Positions 8,689-17,468 of a stretch of DNA of 64,000 nt are shown here, piece by piece. Made by a program: the position numbers and the translations under genes. The first letter of the stretch is position 1, and the number at the start of each line of letters is the position of its first letter. The notes beneath the pieces were generated by a model. That model was not told the DNA's origin, ran no database searches, and saw nothing but the letters and a program-made list of their open reading frames with translations. Source of the DNA: Chloroflexota bacterium (GTDB taxonomy: Bacteria; Chloroflexota; Anaerolineae; JAAYEA01); assembly GCA_019873665.1 (NCBI GenBank), contig JAIOAV010000010.1, positions 1 to 64,000 on the forward strand. Reading direction: 5' to 3'.

Positions 8689-9942
8689 TCATCTCTCTCG
8701 TTGGGCCGAAAGCGCGGCGGCGATCTCCTCAGCATGCGTCTGGATCCGCACGATGGCGTCGCAGACGCGGTCAACGCTCTCGGCTGGCATGTGCGAGTAG
8801 ATCGGCAAGCTAATCACCTCTGGCGCAAGGGCTTCGGTGACCGGCAGATGTGGCCGTTGCTGCGTCATCAGCTCGCGATACGTGGTGTGCTGGTGCACGG
8901 GCGGCACATAGTACTGGCGTGTCCCAATCCCTTCGGCGCGCAGGGCGATGCCGAATTGATCGCGATCAAGGCCGAACTGGGCAGCATTGATGCGAATGGT
9001 CAAATCCTTGTACGATGATCTATCATACGGTTGAATCTTCTGGTATGAGATCCCCGGCACCGTGGCCAGTCTCTCTTGGTAGCGGGCCGCCAGGGCGTTC
9101 CGTCGTTGCGCATTCTCCTCCAGCATCTTGAGGGTCTCTAACCCCAGGATGGCGCTGAACTCCTGCATGCGGGCGTTGATGCCCGGCAGAACGCTGTCAT
9201 AGTTGCCAGGATTGCCATACTCCCGCGCCACGCGGAGGCGTTCCGCCAGCGCGCCGTCGTTGGTTGTGACCACGCCGCCCTCGCCGGTTACCAGCAGCTT
9301 GGTTGGGCTGCTGCTGAACACCTCGGCGTGGCCATAGCGGCCCACCGGCTGGCCGTGGTGCAGCGCGCCAAAGCCGTGCGCTGCGTCCAGGATCAGCGTC
9401 AGCCCGTGGCGCGCGGCGACGCGCTCCAGCTCCTCCACCGGCGCGGGGTTGCCGAACACGTGCACCCCGACGATGGCGGTCGTTCGCGGCGTGATGGCCC
9501 GCTCTGCCGCTGCCGGGTTGATGTTCCACGTTTCGGGGTCCACATCCACAAACACCGGCGTGAGCTGTTGCCACACCATGGCATGCACGGTGGCCATGAA
9601 GGTAAAGCTCGGCACCAGCACCTCACCATGCAGGTCCAAACACAGGCACGTCAGCAGCAGCCCGGTGGTGCAGCTCGACACGCCGACGGCATGCTTCACG
9701 CCGAGATACTCGGCGATGGCGCGCTCGAACGCTTCCAGATGGCGGCCCTTGGTCAGCATGCCGCTTTCAATGATCTTGCGAAGCGGGTCTGCGAGCGCCT
9801 CCCAGGGCGGCAGCGTGGGTCGCATGAAGGGGATCCCTTCCGGAAAGACCGGCTCCCCGCCCAAGACTGCCGGGCGTCCATTGGCACGATCTGATACCGG
9901 CTGCCGTACGGTAGCTACTTGATGGTCCGCGTTGTTTTTCAT
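8689..9942 (-). CDS. DegT/DnrJ/EryC1/StrS-family sugar aminotransferase
   Basis: A 417-residue PLP-dependent aminotransferase of the DegT/DnrJ/EryC1/StrS family. Landmarks are VSSCTTGLLL (PLP phosphate region), VPSFTFMATVHAM, LILDAAHGFGA (the PLP-ring Asp) and SSSPTKLLVTGEGG with the Schiff-base lysine. These enzymes transaminate 4-keto (or 3-keto) nucleotide sugars. The ATG at 9942 follows GGAGGAGAC and overlaps the stop of the methyltransferase gene as ATGA; the longer open frame to 10134 is overlap only. Because a 4,6-dehydratase lies directly downstream and a formyltransferase upstream, it probably converts a 4-keto-6-deoxy sugar nucleotide to the 4-amino sugar. Confidence 0.92.
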   Translation of the reverse strand: MKNNADHQVATVRQPVSDRANGRPAVLGGEPVFPEGIPFMRPTLPPWEALADPLRKIIESGMLTKGRHLEAFERAIAEYLGVKHAVGVSSCTTGLLLTCLCLDLHGEVLVPSFTFMATVHAMVWQQLTPVFVDVDPETWNINPAAAERAITPRTTAIVGVHVFGNPAPVEELERVAARHGLTLILDAAHGFGALHHGQPVGRYGHAEVFSSSPTKLLVTGEGGVVTTNDGALAERLRVAREYGNPGNYDSVLPGINARMQEFSAILGLETLKMLEENAQRRNALAARYQERLATVPGISYQKIQPYDRSSYKDLTIRINAAQFGLDRDQFGIALRAEGIGTRQYYVPPVHQHTTYRELMTQQRPHLPVTEALAPEVISLPIYSHMPAESVDRVCDAIVRIQTHAEEIAAALSAQRER

Positions 9943-10616
9943 GTCTCCTCCTCTGGCGTCGTCGCCGGTGGCTGGGGCTGGCGTGGGTTGGGATAGGCGA
10001 CCGCCCAGGAACCAACGAACTGCCAACTTGAGTAGCCTGTTGCTTGCAGATAGCGCGCCATATCCTGCTGTGTGTGAAAGTAGAGCGGGCACCTCTTCAG
10101 CCAATAGCGGATGCGCCGCTGCGCCTCCCGCCAACCGCCGGGTGGCGGGAAGCTCAGGATGACCTTTTCCGTTGTCAGAGTATGCATGCGCTGCAGGAAT
10201 GGCGTCGGGTCCGCTACATAATCAAAAAGGCCGAGCGCTAGCGAGATGTCGAACGGGCCGGTCAGGTCGTACGCCAAAAAGTCGCCGAGCACAAACTGGC
10301 ATCTGTCCAAGACGCCATGGTCCTCGGCCAGCTTGTGCGCCAGCTCCAACATGTGGGCGGCAAAGTCAATGCCGACCACGTATGCGCCGCGCTTTGCCAG
10401 AGGCACCATATACCGACCGGAACCACAGCCGACATCCAGAATACGCTTGCCGCACACATCCCCGCAGGCTTTCATGGTTAGCACATACCGCCGGTAGAAG
10501 GGGCGGCGCACCCAGTTGTTCCAGACCCTGTTGAGTAGCGGAGACGCGCTATACAGGTTGTCAAACTGCTGTGCGTGCCTCTCAAAGTATTCCTGCGCGC
10601 TACCCTTTGGCGACAT
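9939..10616 (-). CDS. Class I SAM-dependent methyltransferase
   Basis: A 225-residue class I methyltransferase. Motif I is ILDVGCGSGRY (around residue 58) with the acidic post-I residue in VVGIDFA. The start ATG at 10616 has GGGAG ten bases upstream and lies inside the end of the deacetylase gene (17-nt overlap). The open frame to 10649 offers a further ATG but without a better ribosome site. The gene ends in an ATGA overlap with the DegT aminotransferase. In this locus it could O- or N-methylate a sugar, or act on a lipid precursor; the fold does not tell which. Confidence 0.85.
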   Translation of the reverse strand: MSPKGSAQEYFERHAQQFDNLYSASPLLNRVWNNWVRRPFYRRYVLTMKACGDVCGKRILDVGCGSGRYMVPLAKRGAYVVGIDFAAHMLELAHKLAEDHGVLDRCQFVLGDFLAYDLTGPFDISLALGLFDYVADPTPFLQRMHTLTTEKVILSFPPPGGWREAQRRIRYWLKRCPLYFHTQQDMARYLQATGYSSWQFVGSWAVAYPNPRQPQPPATTPEEET

Positions 10617-11478
10617 GCATCCATATCTCCCGTAGTGGAGCGAAGGCAAAGGAGTTGACGAGCCTAGCGAGTTTGGCGCGCGTTACCGCGCCGCGCCCCC
10701 AGTTGCGGACCAAGGCGCGTAGCCGCAACCTCGCCCAGCGTCCAATCGTGGTTTCGGGCACCGGCAGGTCCAGTTGCTGATCCTCCAGATCGTAGGTGTG
10801 AAAATAGAGGACAGCAGGGTGACCAGCTCTGTTCAGCTCCCGAATCCCCTCTCGTACCGGCGCCAGCGGGAGTATTCGGGCATATCCACCACCGGCAATC
10901 GGCAGATTTTGCCCCAGCACTCGCCACGTCGCCAGCGGGAACTCGGTCAGCGTACCAGCCGGCGTGTGCACCTGGTACGGATAGCGAGAGGCGTCGCGAA
11001 TCCCGTAGCGCCAGTGGCGGATCGGGAAGACGCTCGAATCGTAGCGAATCCCCGTCGCGGCCATCACCTCCAAGGCCCAGAGCGAATAGCCATCGAGCGA
11101 GAACTCAGCGGCCCGGTGACCCAAGATCGGCTGCTGTACGATGTCCTCCAGCACCTGAACCGATCGCCTCAAATCCGCGGCGAACGCCTCCCGACCGATC
11201 CGCTTTGCCTGAAGGTGCTCGTGGCCGTGGGTGCCAACCTCGTGACCCTCTGCCGCGATCCGCCGTACCATGGCGGGGAATTGCTCGGCGACAGCGCCAA
11301 CGACAAAGAAAGTCGCGCGGGTTCCATGTTCCGCCAGCAGGTCCAGAAGCCGATAGGTATCTTCGACTACGCGCTCCGAAGCAGCTACCATGTTTCCCAG
11401 GAGTTTGCGGTTGGCTAACTGATACCAGTCCTCAACGTCGATCGTCAATGCGTTCACTGGCTGCTGCGTCGCGCACAC
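10600..11478 (-). CDS. Polysaccharide deacetylase (NodB-type, DUF3473-like)
   Basis: A 292-residue NodB-fold deacetylase. It opens with the metal/catalytic motif TIDVEDWYQ (residues 12-20), and has ATFFVVG, VGTHGHEH (the zinc His pair) and a long C-terminal part of the kind seen in exosortase-associated deacetylases, although no exosortase gene is present in the window. The start is a GTG at 11478 with AGGAGG four bases upstream; an overlapping ATG two bases earlier is out of frame. The enzyme probably removes N-acetyl groups from the exopolysaccharide. No signal peptide is visible, so it may act on a cytoplasmic or lipid-linked precursor. Confidence 0.88.
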   Translation of the reverse strand: MCATQQPVNALTIDVEDWYQLANRKLLGNMVAASERVVEDTYRLLDLLAEHGTRATFFVVGAVAEQFPAMVRRIAAEGHEVGTHGHEHLQAKRIGREAFAADLRRSVQVLEDIVQQPILGHRAAEFSLDGYSLWALEVMAATGIRYDSSVFPIRHWRYGIRDASRYPYQVHTPAGTLTEFPLATWRVLGQNLPIAGGGYARILPLAPVREGIRELNRAGHPAVLYFHTYDLEDQQLDLPVPETTIGRWARLRLRALVRNWGRGAVTRAKLARLVNSFAFAPLREIWMHVAKG

Positions 11479-11556
11479 ATCTCCTCCTTAGATAGAACTG
11501 TTGTCATACGGTTCTACCCGAATCCCCCACTACACAGCTACACAGCCAAGAGGGCG

Positions 11557-12573
11557 CTATCTGATCTCCTTCTCTTCATCGGTTACGCCCTCATGGTAGC
11601 GTTGCGCGATCTGTCGCAGGATCTCCGCCTGGCTCCCGCCCTCCAGCACATCGCCCACGCTGATCTCTTCGACGGACACGCCCTCGAACTTTTTCACCAG
11701 CAGCGTGCCATCGGCGGTCTTGACGACAAAGCAACCTAGCGAGAGTGATATGTCCACGACTGTCCCCGGCTGGATGCTGGAATGGAACATGGTGGATTCG
11801 AACGGATACGCCTCCGTGATATAGAGTGTCTTGCCCTGGTGAAAGCAGTACGCCGGCGGATAGGGCGGCGCGACCGCGCGGATCAAGTTGTACACTTGCA
11901 GCGTCCGCTGCGTCCAGTCTATCAGCCCATCCTCCGGGTTTCGTTTTGGGTAAAAAGTAATCTGTTCCGGCGGCTGCGGCCAGTAGACCGCCTTGTCCGC
12001 CGCAATCAGAGGCACATAGGTTCGCAGCAGATGGTACATGGCGATCCGGTTCTTGAGATGCAGCGTAGCGATGGTGTCGAACGGGTTGATGTCGAACACC
12101 TTGAACCCGATAATCGAGCCATCGTCCACCGAAGGGCTATAGCGGAAGAGATAGGTGATGAAGCGATTCTGCTCCGTCAGGATGGACCAGTTCAGCGGCG
12201 ACCGGCCGCGCCCCTTGGGCAGGCCATAACTGCTGCCATGCATGCCGCAGGCGATCCTGCCCAGGCTTAACAGCACCTCGGCAGGTAACAATCGCTCCCA
12301 ACCGATCACCAGCAACAGGTCAATCGCTGCCTCCCGAAAGAACTCGACATCCGCGCGATCCTTCAAGTCGTAGGAGCGAACGAAATGAACCGGCATGCCG
12401 TGCGCGCGGCAATACTCGACAAGCTCGTGGCCGCTGTAATACGCCACCCGGTTCCGGTTAGCGATCGGCTCTGGCAACGTTACTACCAGGTCAATGTCGA
12501 AATCGCGTCCGGCGATGACGGCGTGCAGCAAGTCCAATGTCGTGCCTTTGCTGCCAAGCAGCGCGATCTTCAT
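11557..12573 (-). CDS. Formyltransferase (sugar N-formyltransferase-like)
   Basis: A 338-residue protein with an N-terminal formyltransferase domain and a C-terminal Fmt-like domain. The N10-formyl-THF site reads GMHGSSYGLPKGRGRSPLNW, followed by SVDDGSIIGF with the catalytic Asp. The Asn of the usual N-x-H pair is Gly here (GMH), so the catalytic triad is not fully canonical. ATG at 12573 is preceded by GGGGAGATGGGCAC. Enzymes of this type formylate the amino group of nucleotide-linked dideoxyamino sugars, which fits the 4,6-dehydratase and DegT aminotransferase encoded downstream. A methionyl-tRNA formyltransferase role is unlikely because of the locus and the altered motif. Confidence 0.82.
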   Translation of the reverse strand: MKIALLGSKGTTLDLLHAVIAGRDFDIDLVVTLPEPIANRNRVAYYSGHELVEYCRAHGMPVHFVRSYDLKDRADVEFFREAAIDLLLVIGWERLLPAEVLLSLGRIACGMHGSSYGLPKGRGRSPLNWSILTEQNRFITYLFRYSPSVDDGSIIGFKVFDINPFDTIATLHLKNRIAMYHLLRTYVPLIAADKAVYWPQPPEQITFYPKRNPEDGLIDWTQRTLQVYNLIRAVAPPYPPAYCFHQGKTLYITEAYPFESTMFHSSIQPGTVVDISLSLGCFVVKTADGTLLVKKFEGVSVEEISVGDVLEGGSQAEILRQIAQRYHEGVTDEEKEIR

Positions 12574-12593
12574 GTGCCCATCTCCCCTCTTGC

Positions 12594-13694
12594 TTACTGT
12601 GGCAATGTGGCGGCGGTGCGGATTCTGGAGGGAATCGGCCTCGCTGCAGGTGTGCATGCTCGGATGAACGCGCGCAGCAGGTTGATCCATGCCTGATCCT
12701 TGATGGCGGCCTGATATGTCCGCCGCGGCTGCGACGCGCCGTCCGGCAGCAGCGGCAGATACCCGGCATTGGCCGCCGCGTGCAGCTCCTCATACTCTCG
12801 TTCCGCTTGGCGCGCCAGCATCAGGCCCAGATGCGCGTCCGCGCTGCTGCACGACAGGCCCAGCGCAGCGCAGTAGCGCACGATCGTGCGACGCACCAAC
12901 GCTGCGTAGGGTCCGTCTTCCAGATATGCCATCTCCAGGGCACGCACAAAGTTGGCCAGCGGAGCATGCCGTGTCGGCGGAAACAGATATGCCAGCGCAA
13001 AGAACAACAGATCATGCAACGGCAGTGCCGCGGCCCTGCTCTGCTCCCAGTTGATAATGGTCAACCGATCATCGGCACACCAGATACTGCGGCGGCAGAG
13101 ATTGCCATGCGCGGCAAACAAGTCCACATGGCTGCCGGGCATCCCCGCATCCCATATCGCGATCCACCGCTCAATGGTGGCGCTCTCTGTTGGCGTCAGC
13201 GCAAAGCGCTCTACCACTCGCGTCATCTCGTTCTCCAGATCGCGACGCACCTGCGCTTTGTCGTACGACGATCTTGTCGCCGCCGCGAGCTGGATCAGCC
13301 AGTCACCCATCTCTGTGATCCGCTTGGCTGCCGAACCGTTGTTATCGGTCAGCGGCTGTCCCGCCGGCGCGGTCGTAACGAGCACGTGCCCGCCGGCCAC
13401 CACATCCCACAGCACGGGGTGCAGAAGTGATCTCCCCACCGTCTGCGCGGCAGTCTGGTGCAGCCATTGTAGCATCTCCCAGGCGTGGCCTAACCGTGTG
13501 GTGGCCGCCGCGTGGCGTGGAATCTGGACCAGGAAAAGGGGCGCGGAGTCCCGATCCGCAAACGCAAGCCAGGTCGAATACCCATCGGCGATGTCGGTGC
13601 GCATGCCCAGATAGCTGACTCGCTCCGGACGGCGGCGCTCCAGCGGCAAGTCATTCCAGATCTGCAGCAGATACTCGGTCAACTGCGGTAACAT
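12594..13694 (-). CDS. Aminoglycoside-phosphotransferase-fold protein with degraded kinase motifs
   Basis: A 366-residue protein resembling the APH/choline-kinase fold. The region matching the catalytic loop reads HGNLCRRSIW instead of the usual HGDxxxxN, and the region matching the metal-binding IDWE reads IINWEQS. Both catalytic aspartates are therefore asparagine and the metal-binding asparagine is serine. This suggests a pseudokinase or a protein that only binds a sugar or nucleotide. The downstream DLLFFALAY segment is the usual APH helix. ATG at 13694 lies 8 nt after the preceding stop, with AGAGGAG inside the end of that gene. The role in the locus is unknown. Confidence 0.75.
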   Translation of the reverse strand: MLPQLTEYLLQIWNDLPLERRRPERVSYLGMRTDIADGYSTWLAFADRDSAPLFLVQIPRHAAATTRLGHAWEMLQWLHQTAAQTVGRSLLHPVLWDVVAGGHVLVTTAPAGQPLTDNNGSAAKRITEMGDWLIQLAAATRSSYDKAQVRRDLENEMTRVVERFALTPTESATIERWIAIWDAGMPGSHVDLFAAHGNLCRRSIWCADDRLTIINWEQSRAAALPLHDLLFFALAYLFPPTRHAPLANFVRALEMAYLEDGPYAALVRRTIVRYCAALGLSCSSADAHLGLMLARQAEREYEELHAAANAGYLPLLPDGASQPRRTYQAAIKDQAWINLLRAFIRACTPAARPIPSRIRTAATLPQ

Positions 13695-13702
13695 CGCTTG
13701 GA

Positions 13703-14794
13703 TTAGCTCCTCTGGGCCACGATGCTGAGCCCGGGCACGACATATCGCGCCAGGCCCGCCAGCCGCAAGCGCGACGCCAACGACAGGCCGGCGTTCGCCA
13801 CGCGATACGCCAGGCGATAGTCTTGCGCTCTCTCCGGCGTCCCCTCAGTAAATGACGGCCAGAGCTGTGCCAGGAAATAGCCAAAGGCCCCGCTCTCCTG
13901 CAATGGGATATAGTAGTGCGGGTGACGATACTGCGGCAGATCGCCGTAGAACTGGCATTGCCCAAAGCCGGCGGCCTGCAACAGGTCGCGATATCCCTTA
14001 ATGGAGTACTGGTAGGTGCGGAACGGCTCTCCAGTACGCCGGCGTGACACCCAGTCGGCCAGTCGGCGCGGCAAGAGCCCGACAAATGGCACCCCGTTGT
14101 GATCCGGTCGTCCCATCAAATAGTCATAGCCGAATCGGTTCTCGATACCCACATATAGATGCCCTCCCGGCTTGAGCAATGCGCGGAGATTGCGCAGCGC
14201 CTTCAGTTGCGCCTCGCGTGGCGGCAGCTCCGGGTATGATTCGCCGAACCACTCCAACACGCCCACCAGCACAACCAGGTCAAAGTGGCCGTCAGGGAAG
14301 GGGAAGGTCAGCGTATCGCCGCCATGTATCGGCCACAGGTTGCGCACACCCTGCTGCTGGCGGCGGATCTGCAAAAAGTGCACCCGCTCCCACGTGGCAT
14401 CCATCGCCACGACCTCGCCGCACACCTCCGCCAGCGCCATGGCGGCCGCGCCCCAGCCACATCCCAGATCGAGCGCGCGGCTATGGGTATCCAGCGGCAG
14501 CAGGTACTTCCAGTCGGCGCGCCGCCCGTCGCCGATAGTGGCGTACACTTCGCTGTTGCGCGGCCTCAGCACGTCATAGATGGCCGTCTGCCAGCCGGAT
14601 TCCTGCGCGGCCTGGATGACCTGCGCCATCTGCTCGCGCGACACCTCGTTCCAGTAAAAGTCGCGGCTGGCAAAGCTGGGAATCCCCTCGCGCACAGGAT
14701 AGCGAGCCGCGCACGCGGGGCACACCAGACTGCCATCCTCGGCGGCCAGCGCAGCCTTGCATGTCGGGCATACCAGCGACAGAGAGTCGTTCAT
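13703..14794 (-). CDS. SAM-dependent methyltransferase with N-terminal zinc ribbon
   Basis: A 363-residue protein. Residues 8-30 form a Trm112-like zinc ribbon with CPTCKAAL and CPACAARY. A class I methyltransferase domain follows, with motif I ALDLGCGWGAAAMAL and an acidic MDATWE strand end. The long C-terminal region is typical of polysaccharide-locus methyltransferases. The ATG at 14794 has GAGGGG just upstream and starts 7 nt after the phosphoglycosyl transferase stop. The open frame to 14944 overlaps that gene and is not used. The likely job is methylation of a sugar or of the polymer end; the substrate is not readable. Confidence 0.85.
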   Translation of the reverse strand: MNDSLSLVCPTCKAALAAEDGSLVCPACAARYPVREGIPSFASRDFYWNEVSREQMAQVIQAAQESGWQTAIYDVLRPRNSEVYATIGDGRRADWKYLLPLDTHSRALDLGCGWGAAAMALAEVCGEVVAMDATWERVHFLQIRRQQQGVRNLWPIHGGDTLTFPFPDGHFDLVVLVGVLEWFGESYPELPPREAQLKALRNLRALLKPGGHLYVGIENRFGYDYLMGRPDHNGVPFVGLLPRRLADWVSRRRTGEPFRTYQYSIKGYRDLLQAAGFGQCQFYGDLPQYRHPHYYIPLQESGAFGYFLAQLWPSFTEGTPERAQDYRLAYRVANAGLSLASRLRLAGLARYVVPGLSIVAQRS

Positions 14795-14801
14795 TATCCC
14801 C

Positions 14802-15428
14802 TCACCCTTTGGCCTCGGGCGCCTGCCAGGCGCTGCCGTGGCCGCGAAAGTACACACTCGCCTGATCCAGAATCGCCTTGGGCGTCCGCAGCAGGATGCG
14901 CAAGTCGAGCCCCAGCGAATAGCCCTCCACGTACTGGATGTCATAGGCGATCTTTTCTTCCCATGTCAGTGTGTTGCGTCCGTTCACCTGCGCCAGGCCG
15001 GTCATGCCGGGACGTACCTCCAGCCGACGGCGCTGCTCGGCGTCGTAGCGCTCCACGTGGCGCAATAACGCTGGGCGAGGCCCGATGAAGCTCATCTCGC
15101 CGCGCAACACGTTGATCAACTGCGGCAACTCGTCCAGGCTGGAGCGGCGCAGCCAGCGCCCCACCCGCGTGATGCGGGGGTCGTTCTCGTCTTGCGCTCC
15201 GCGCGTCGGCGCGGTCGAGACGCGCATTGTGCGGAACTTGTAGATCAGAAACGGCACACCGTCCCGGCCGGCGCGCTCCTGCCGGAAGAACACCCCTCCT
15301 GGGGAGTCAAGCGAGATGAGCACGCCGATCAAGAGGAACAATGGCGACAGGAGCACCAGGCCGATGCCCGCACAGACGGCGTCCGCCGCTCGCTTGAGCC
15401 GGTCATAGCTGCTGCGTCTGGATGCCAT
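14802..15428 (-). CDS. Small monotopic phosphoglycosyl transferase (initiating sugar transferase)
   Basis: A 208-residue bacterial sugar transferase of the short, PglC-like type. It has one N-terminal hydrophobic (re-entrant) helix at about 12-38, then [17 protein letters not shown], the catalytic Asp-Glu in [23 protein letters not shown] and [13 protein letters not shown]. It transfers a sugar-1-phosphate from a nucleotide sugar to undecaprenyl phosphate and so starts repeat-unit assembly on the inner face of the membrane. The ATG at 15428 has GGAAGG seven bases upstream and overlaps the GT4 gene by 26 nt; an in-frame ATG at 15449 lacks a better site. Confidence 0.92.
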   Translation of the reverse strand: MASRRSSYDRLKRAADAVCAGIGLVLLSPLFLLIGVLISLDSPGGVFFRQERAGRDGVPFLIYKFRTMRVSTAPTRGAQDENDPRITRVGRWLRRSSLDELPQLINVLRGEMSFIGPRPALLRHVERYDAEQRRRLEVRPGMTGLAQVNGRNTLTWEEKIAYDIQYVEGYSLGLDLRILLRTPKAILDQASVYFRGHGSAWQAPEAKG

Positions 15429-16680
15429 GCCTGAACCTTCCTTTGCCATTCTGCAACACCGCCTCTAACCCGTTTGCAAGGTACGAGGCCAGGGTCGAAC
15501 GCAGGTAGTGCTGCATCACGTACTGGCGACCGTTCTGCCCGAGAGCCAGCCGCGCCTGTGGATTGTCTCGCATATCCAGCAGGGCGGCGCTTAGGGCGAC
15601 TTCATCCTCTGGTGGGATCACCACCCCCGCATTCGCCTTTTCCACGAGTGATTGCGTCTCACCGGGTGGTACGGCGGCGATCACCGCTCGCGCTCCGGCC
15701 ATATAGTCAAAGATCTTGTTCGGCAGCGTCATGCTGAAAAAGCCATCTCGCTTGACCGGCATAAGGCACACGTCGGCTGCGCTGATATAGTCGGGCACCG
15801 AACGCTTGGGCTGTGACGGGATGAACATGACATTGTGGAGCTGCAGCTCTTCCGTCAGTGCCATCAGCTCAGGCTTGACCTCGCCATCCCCCAGAAAGAC
15901 GACCAGCAGGTCTTTGTTGTCCACAAAGCTGGCAGCGGCCCGCACGATGGCGAATAGGCCGTCGCTACGCGCCAGTGTCCCGGCATAGATGGCTACAAAG
16001 CGATCGCCCCAGCCGTACTCCCGCCGGATGCGCTCTCGCGCCCCTTCGGGGAGAGAGGTGAAAAGATCATCATCCACGCCGTTTGGCACAAAAAGGATCT
16101 TCTCTGGAGGGATGCCGGCTTTGATGATACCCTGCCGAATCCCCTCGGTTACGGCGACGATCCGCACTGCCTTGCGGTACAGCATGTGTGCCAGCGCGAA
16201 GCTTCTCTTGATCATGAACGGGCTACGCAGCGCCCCCATGACGATCGCGGTCTCTGGCCAGAGATCGCGCACCTCCAACACAAACGGCACGCGGCGTACC
16301 AGACTGAGCAGGTAGCCGGTGAGGCCGACAAAGAGAGATGGCGACGATGCGAACACCAGATCGCACGCCGGCGCTTTGAGTCCGGCGATGAACGAGTAGA
16401 ACATGAAAGACAGGTAATTCAGCATGCGCGTGCGAAAGTCCCGCCCGTAGTTAGGATAGGCGTATGTCTTGTAGATCGTCAGGTCTCCCTCTTTCTCCTT
16501 GGCAATCTTGATTCCCTTATACTCTGGTGGGATCACGCGCAACCTGTTTTTGACATAAGACGTGATCAGGGTAACGTCGTAGCCGCGTGCCATCAGGTAG
16601 CGGATGTGCTGATAGTGGCGGCTGGCGCCGGGCTGATCGGCGCTGGCATAGTATTGAGTGAGATAGAGAATCCGTTTCAT
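15403..16680 (-). CDS. GT4-family glycosyltransferase (WbuB-like)
   Basis: A 425-residue GT-B glycosyltransferase. The N-terminal acceptor domain begins RILYLTQYY and contains DLVFASSPSLF and LEVRDLWPETA, a signature of WbuB-like enzymes that use undecaprenyl-linked acceptors. The C-terminal donor domain has YAGTLARSDG, FLGDGEVKPEL and MTLPNKIFDYMAGARAV. The ATG at 16680 overlaps the stop of the WbqC-like gene as ATGA. It probably adds the second or a later sugar to the lipid-linked repeat unit at the cytoplasmic face. Confidence 0.9.
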   Translation of the reverse strand: MKRILYLTQYYASADQPGASRHYQHIRYLMARGYDVTLITSYVKNRLRVIPPEYKGIKIAKEKEGDLTIYKTYAYPNYGRDFRTRMLNYLSFMFYSFIAGLKAPACDLVFASSPSLFVGLTGYLLSLVRRVPFVLEVRDLWPETAIVMGALRSPFMIKRSFALAHMLYRKAVRIVAVTEGIRQGIIKAGIPPEKILFVPNGVDDDLFTSLPEGARERIRREYGWGDRFVAIYAGTLARSDGLFAIVRAAASFVDNKDLLVVFLGDGEVKPELMALTEELQLHNVMFIPSQPKRSVPDYISAADVCLMPVKRDGFFSMTLPNKIFDYMAGARAVIAAVPPGETQSLVEKANAGVVIPPEDEVALSAALLDMRDNPQARLALGQNGRQYVMQHYLRSTLASYLANGLEAVLQNGKGRFRHGIQTQQL

Positions 16681-17450
16681 CTGTGATCCTCCGGCGGCAT
16701 GGAAGTGTTAGCCTGCATGGTCTGAGCCGCAACAATGTCCGGCAGCGCAGCGGGCTGGCTCAGATACCTTGCGCTCGCCGCAACACCCACATTCATGAAC
16801 AAATCAATAATGGACAGGCCTGGCACGAAATCGCCGAACAACTGCGGGTACAGGGGATGGCGGAAATCATGAAACTGCACGGCGATGCCCGCTGCCTCAA
16901 ACAAACCAAGGTCCAAATAGCTCCGCCCGCTCGGCCCAGAAAGGTAGAGATCGCCTCCCACCGCCTGCACGAGCCGCAAGAGTAACTCTGAGCCAGCTCC
17001 GGAGCAACCGAGGCTGGACGCGAGCACCAGGTCGGCATGGAAGCCAAGGCGTTGGTGGATGACCTCGATGATCCCGCGGTTGAACGTCGCCAGCAGCGAG
17101 GATGTATCGTTGTAGAGCGGTTCCAGCCAGGTCATCACCTCTGCCATATGGGGCGCTCGGCTGTAGTTTGTGCGCAATGTGGCAAGATGCGTCTTCTGCC
17201 AGGCCGTGGCGCTGTTGATCTCCACTTCATTTGTAAGCTGCCCAAAGCGCCCCTTGGTCAGCACAGGGACCGTCAGCCACTGCTCTCCCTGGGCTGTCTT
17301 GATCCGCACGCGGTTCTGGTAGCTGTTCTTGGTGAAGGGCACGGTGTCTAGCAGCACAAAGACATCGGCGCATGACATTTTGTGAAAGAAGCCGAGCCAC
17401 GGGATAAAATTCGGCTGATGAATGGCGACTATGCGCGATGCGGACATCAC
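16677..17450 (-). CDS. WbqC-like family protein
   Basis: A 257-residue protein of the WbqC-like family, with the family N-terminus IVAIHQPNFIPWLGFFHKM, then VFVLLDTVPFTKNSYQNR and WLTVPV. WbqC-like proteins are common in O-antigen and capsule loci, but their reaction is not well established. The start may be GTG at 17450, seven bases after AGGAGGG, or the ATG at 17447. The gene lies between the PIG-L deacetylase (18 nt gap) and a GT4 gene (ATGA overlap), so it is coexpressed with them. A role in making or modifying an unusual sugar is inferred from this company only. Confidence 0.85.
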   Translation of the reverse strand: MMSASRIVAIHQPNFIPWLGFFHKMSCADVFVLLDTVPFTKNSYQNRVRIKTAQGEQWLTVPVLTKGRFGQLTNEVEINSATAWQKTHLATLRTNYSRAPHMAEVMTWLEPLYNDTSSLLATFNRGIIEVIHQRLGFHADLVLASSLGCSGAGSELLLRLVQAVGGDLYLSGPSGRSYLDLGLFEAAGIAVQFHDFRHPLYPQLFGDFVPGLSIIDLFMNVGVAASARYLSQPAALPDIVAAQTMQANTSMPPEDHR

Positions 17451-17468
17451 GCCGTTTCCCTCCTCCGA

